Assembly: GCA_963422705.1 (NCBI GenBank)
Contig: OY730443.1
Coordinates: 2,170,001-2,234,000, forward strand
Direction of reading: 5' to 3'
Source: G963422705 sp963422705
GTDB taxonomy: Bacteria > Poribacteria > WGA-4E > WGA-3G
DNA length: 64,000 nt
How positions within the stretch are numbered: position 1 is the first letter of the stretch; the number at the start of each line of letters is the position of its first letter. Below, piece by piece: positions 63,295-64,000 of the stretch. The position numbers and the translations under genes were made by a program. A model generated the notes under the pieces. The model saw only the letters and a program-made list of their open reading frames with translations, did no database searches and was not told where the DNA came from.

Positions 63295-64000
63295 ATGAAA
63301 ATTGCTCGGATTGAACAGTTTTTTCCGCGTCCCCGGGTGCGGCTTGTCAAAATCACAACAGACACCGGCATCGTCGGTTGGGGGGAAACAACGCTTGAGG
63401 GGAAGCCGAACAGTACCCGTGCAGCGGTTGATGAGCTTGCCGACTATTTCATCGGGAAGGAGCCGTTGCGCATTGAACATCATTGGCAACATGTCTATCG
63501 TTCAGCATTCTTCAGGGGTGGCAACATCTTGATGTCGGCGTTGTCCGGTATCGATGAGGCGTTGTGGGATATTGCTGGTAAATACTATGATGTGCCTACA
63601 TATCAACTATTAGGAGGTGCAGTCCGTGACAGAATTCGCGTCTATGCCCACTGGGGAATTGGAAGTTTGACAGATGAAGGCAAAGCTGCTGCTAAGCAAC
63701 GGCTTGAGTTCTTACAACAAAAAGGGGGATACAAAGCCTTTAAAAGCGGCCCGGGTGGGAAATGGCGTGGCCATGAACCGGTTGCGGTTATTGATGCTTT
63801 TGTGGAACGCGCCTATCTTATGCGAGAGTGGGTGGGGCGTGATGTTGAGCTCGCTTTTGATTTTCACGGTAAGATGACACCTGCCCTAGCGATTGAGATT
63901 TGCCATGAAATCAGAGGGATGCGTCCCATGTTTGTAGAAGAACCGATACCGCAAGAAAACGTTGACGCGCTCAAACAGGTTTCGGAGCAAGTGCCATTCC
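63295..64000 (+). CDS. enolase-superfamily dehydratase, D-galactonate dehydratase-like (3' end outside window)
   Basis: 235 residues are present and the frame is open to the window edge. The order matches the mandelate racemase/DgoD group: capping domain VRLVKITTDTGIVGWGETTLEG, RGGNILMSALSGIDEALWDIAGK, LGGAVRDRIRVYAHW, then metal ligands Asp in LAFDFHGKM and Glu in FVEEPIPQE. DgoD removes water from galactonate to give 2-keto-3-deoxygalactonate. GAAGGA precedes the ATG. Together with the glycerate kinase it hints at sugar-acid catabolism. Confidence 0.85.
   Translation, partial: MKIARIEQFFPRPRVRLVKITTDTGIVGWGETTLEGKPNSTRAAVDELADYFIGKEPLRIEHHWQHVYRSAFFRGGNILMSALSGIDEALWDIAGKYYDVPTYQLLGGAVRDRIRVYAHWGIGSLTDEGKAAAKQRLEFLQQKGGYKAFKSGPGGKWRGHEPVAVIDAFVERAYLMREWVGRDVELAFDFHGKMTPALAIEICHEIRGMRPMFVEEPIPQENVDALKQVSEQVPF

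Noticed and set aside
1..64000. CRISPR arrays, tRNA and rRNA genes
   Set aside because: No regularly spaced repeats and no clear cloverleaf or rRNA-like sequence was noticed by eye; a covariance-model scan would be needed to exclude a tRNA.

Overview
The window reads as a chromosomal segment of a heterotrophic bacterium, most likely Candidatus Poribacteria or a close relative. That assignment is an inference from gene content: three phytanoyl-CoA-dioxygenase-like proteins, a sulfatase, a sialidase, ThuA-like and Gfo/Idh-like proteins, a large DUF6785-type membrane protein, several secreted LamG proteins and a small bacterial-microcompartment locus. There is no rRNA gene and I saw no tRNA gene or CRISPR array. 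Genes mostly start at ATG with an AGGAG-like site; several start at GTG or TTG.

Layout. 1-3.5 kb: end of an unidentified gene, then three tandem paralogous secreted proteins and a decayed Kelch-type gene. 3.7-8.7 kb: TPR protein, BatD-like protein, CopD-like membrane protein, DUF6785-like membrane protein. 9-14 kb: LarA-like protein, MetE-like methyltransferase, a ClpX-like AAA+ unfoldase without a zinc finger, and a HemQ/chlorite-dismutase-like protein. 14-18.4 kb: GldF-like permease, GldG-like protein, DUF4340 protein. 18.6-24 kb: glycosyltransferase, MsrB, radical SAM protein, sugar isomerase-like protein, PhyH protein. 24-28 kb (minus): DNA ligase LigA, CoA-acylating aldehyde dehydrogenase and BMC shell protein. 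28.8-33 kb: a divergent citrate synthase, isocitrate dehydrogenase, a 49-residue membrane protein and malate dehydrogenase, i.e. half of a TCA cycle. 33-39 kb (minus): DnaK, PhyH, ThuA-like, FabV, RidA. 39-45 kb: divergent phosphohexomutase, YCF48-like propeller, Gfo/Idh/MocA oxidoreductase, PhyH. 45-53.4 kb: sialidase, LamG protein, methyltransferase, DUF2851 protein, ThiE, SGNH hydrolase, a small unknown protein and two tandem malate/lactate dehydrogenases. 53.8-56.7 kb: LamG protein and a dead IS200/IS605 element lying in the 5' part of an alcohol dehydrogenase gene. 56.9-64 kb: lipoprotein and ABC-2 permease, methyltransferase, glycerate kinase, sulfatase, LamG protein and a truncated galactonate-dehydratase-like gene.

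The strongest new signal is a C-terminal tag, roughly [KN]-L-x-T-T-W-x-x-[LIM]-K, at the end of six otherwise different secreted proteins (three paralogs at 0.4-3.5 kb and three LamG proteins at 46, 54 and 62 kb) and at the end of the decayed Kelch gene. It matches no sorting signal I know and may mark a lineage-specific surface or secretion system. Other notable points are the minimal BMC locus, the divergent citrate synthase, the ClpX-like protein, a probably leaderless TPR gene, a near-identical 143-bp segment shared by two paralogs, and the IS200/IS605 element whose TnpA has lost the first histidine of its HUH motif and whose tnpB is interrupted.
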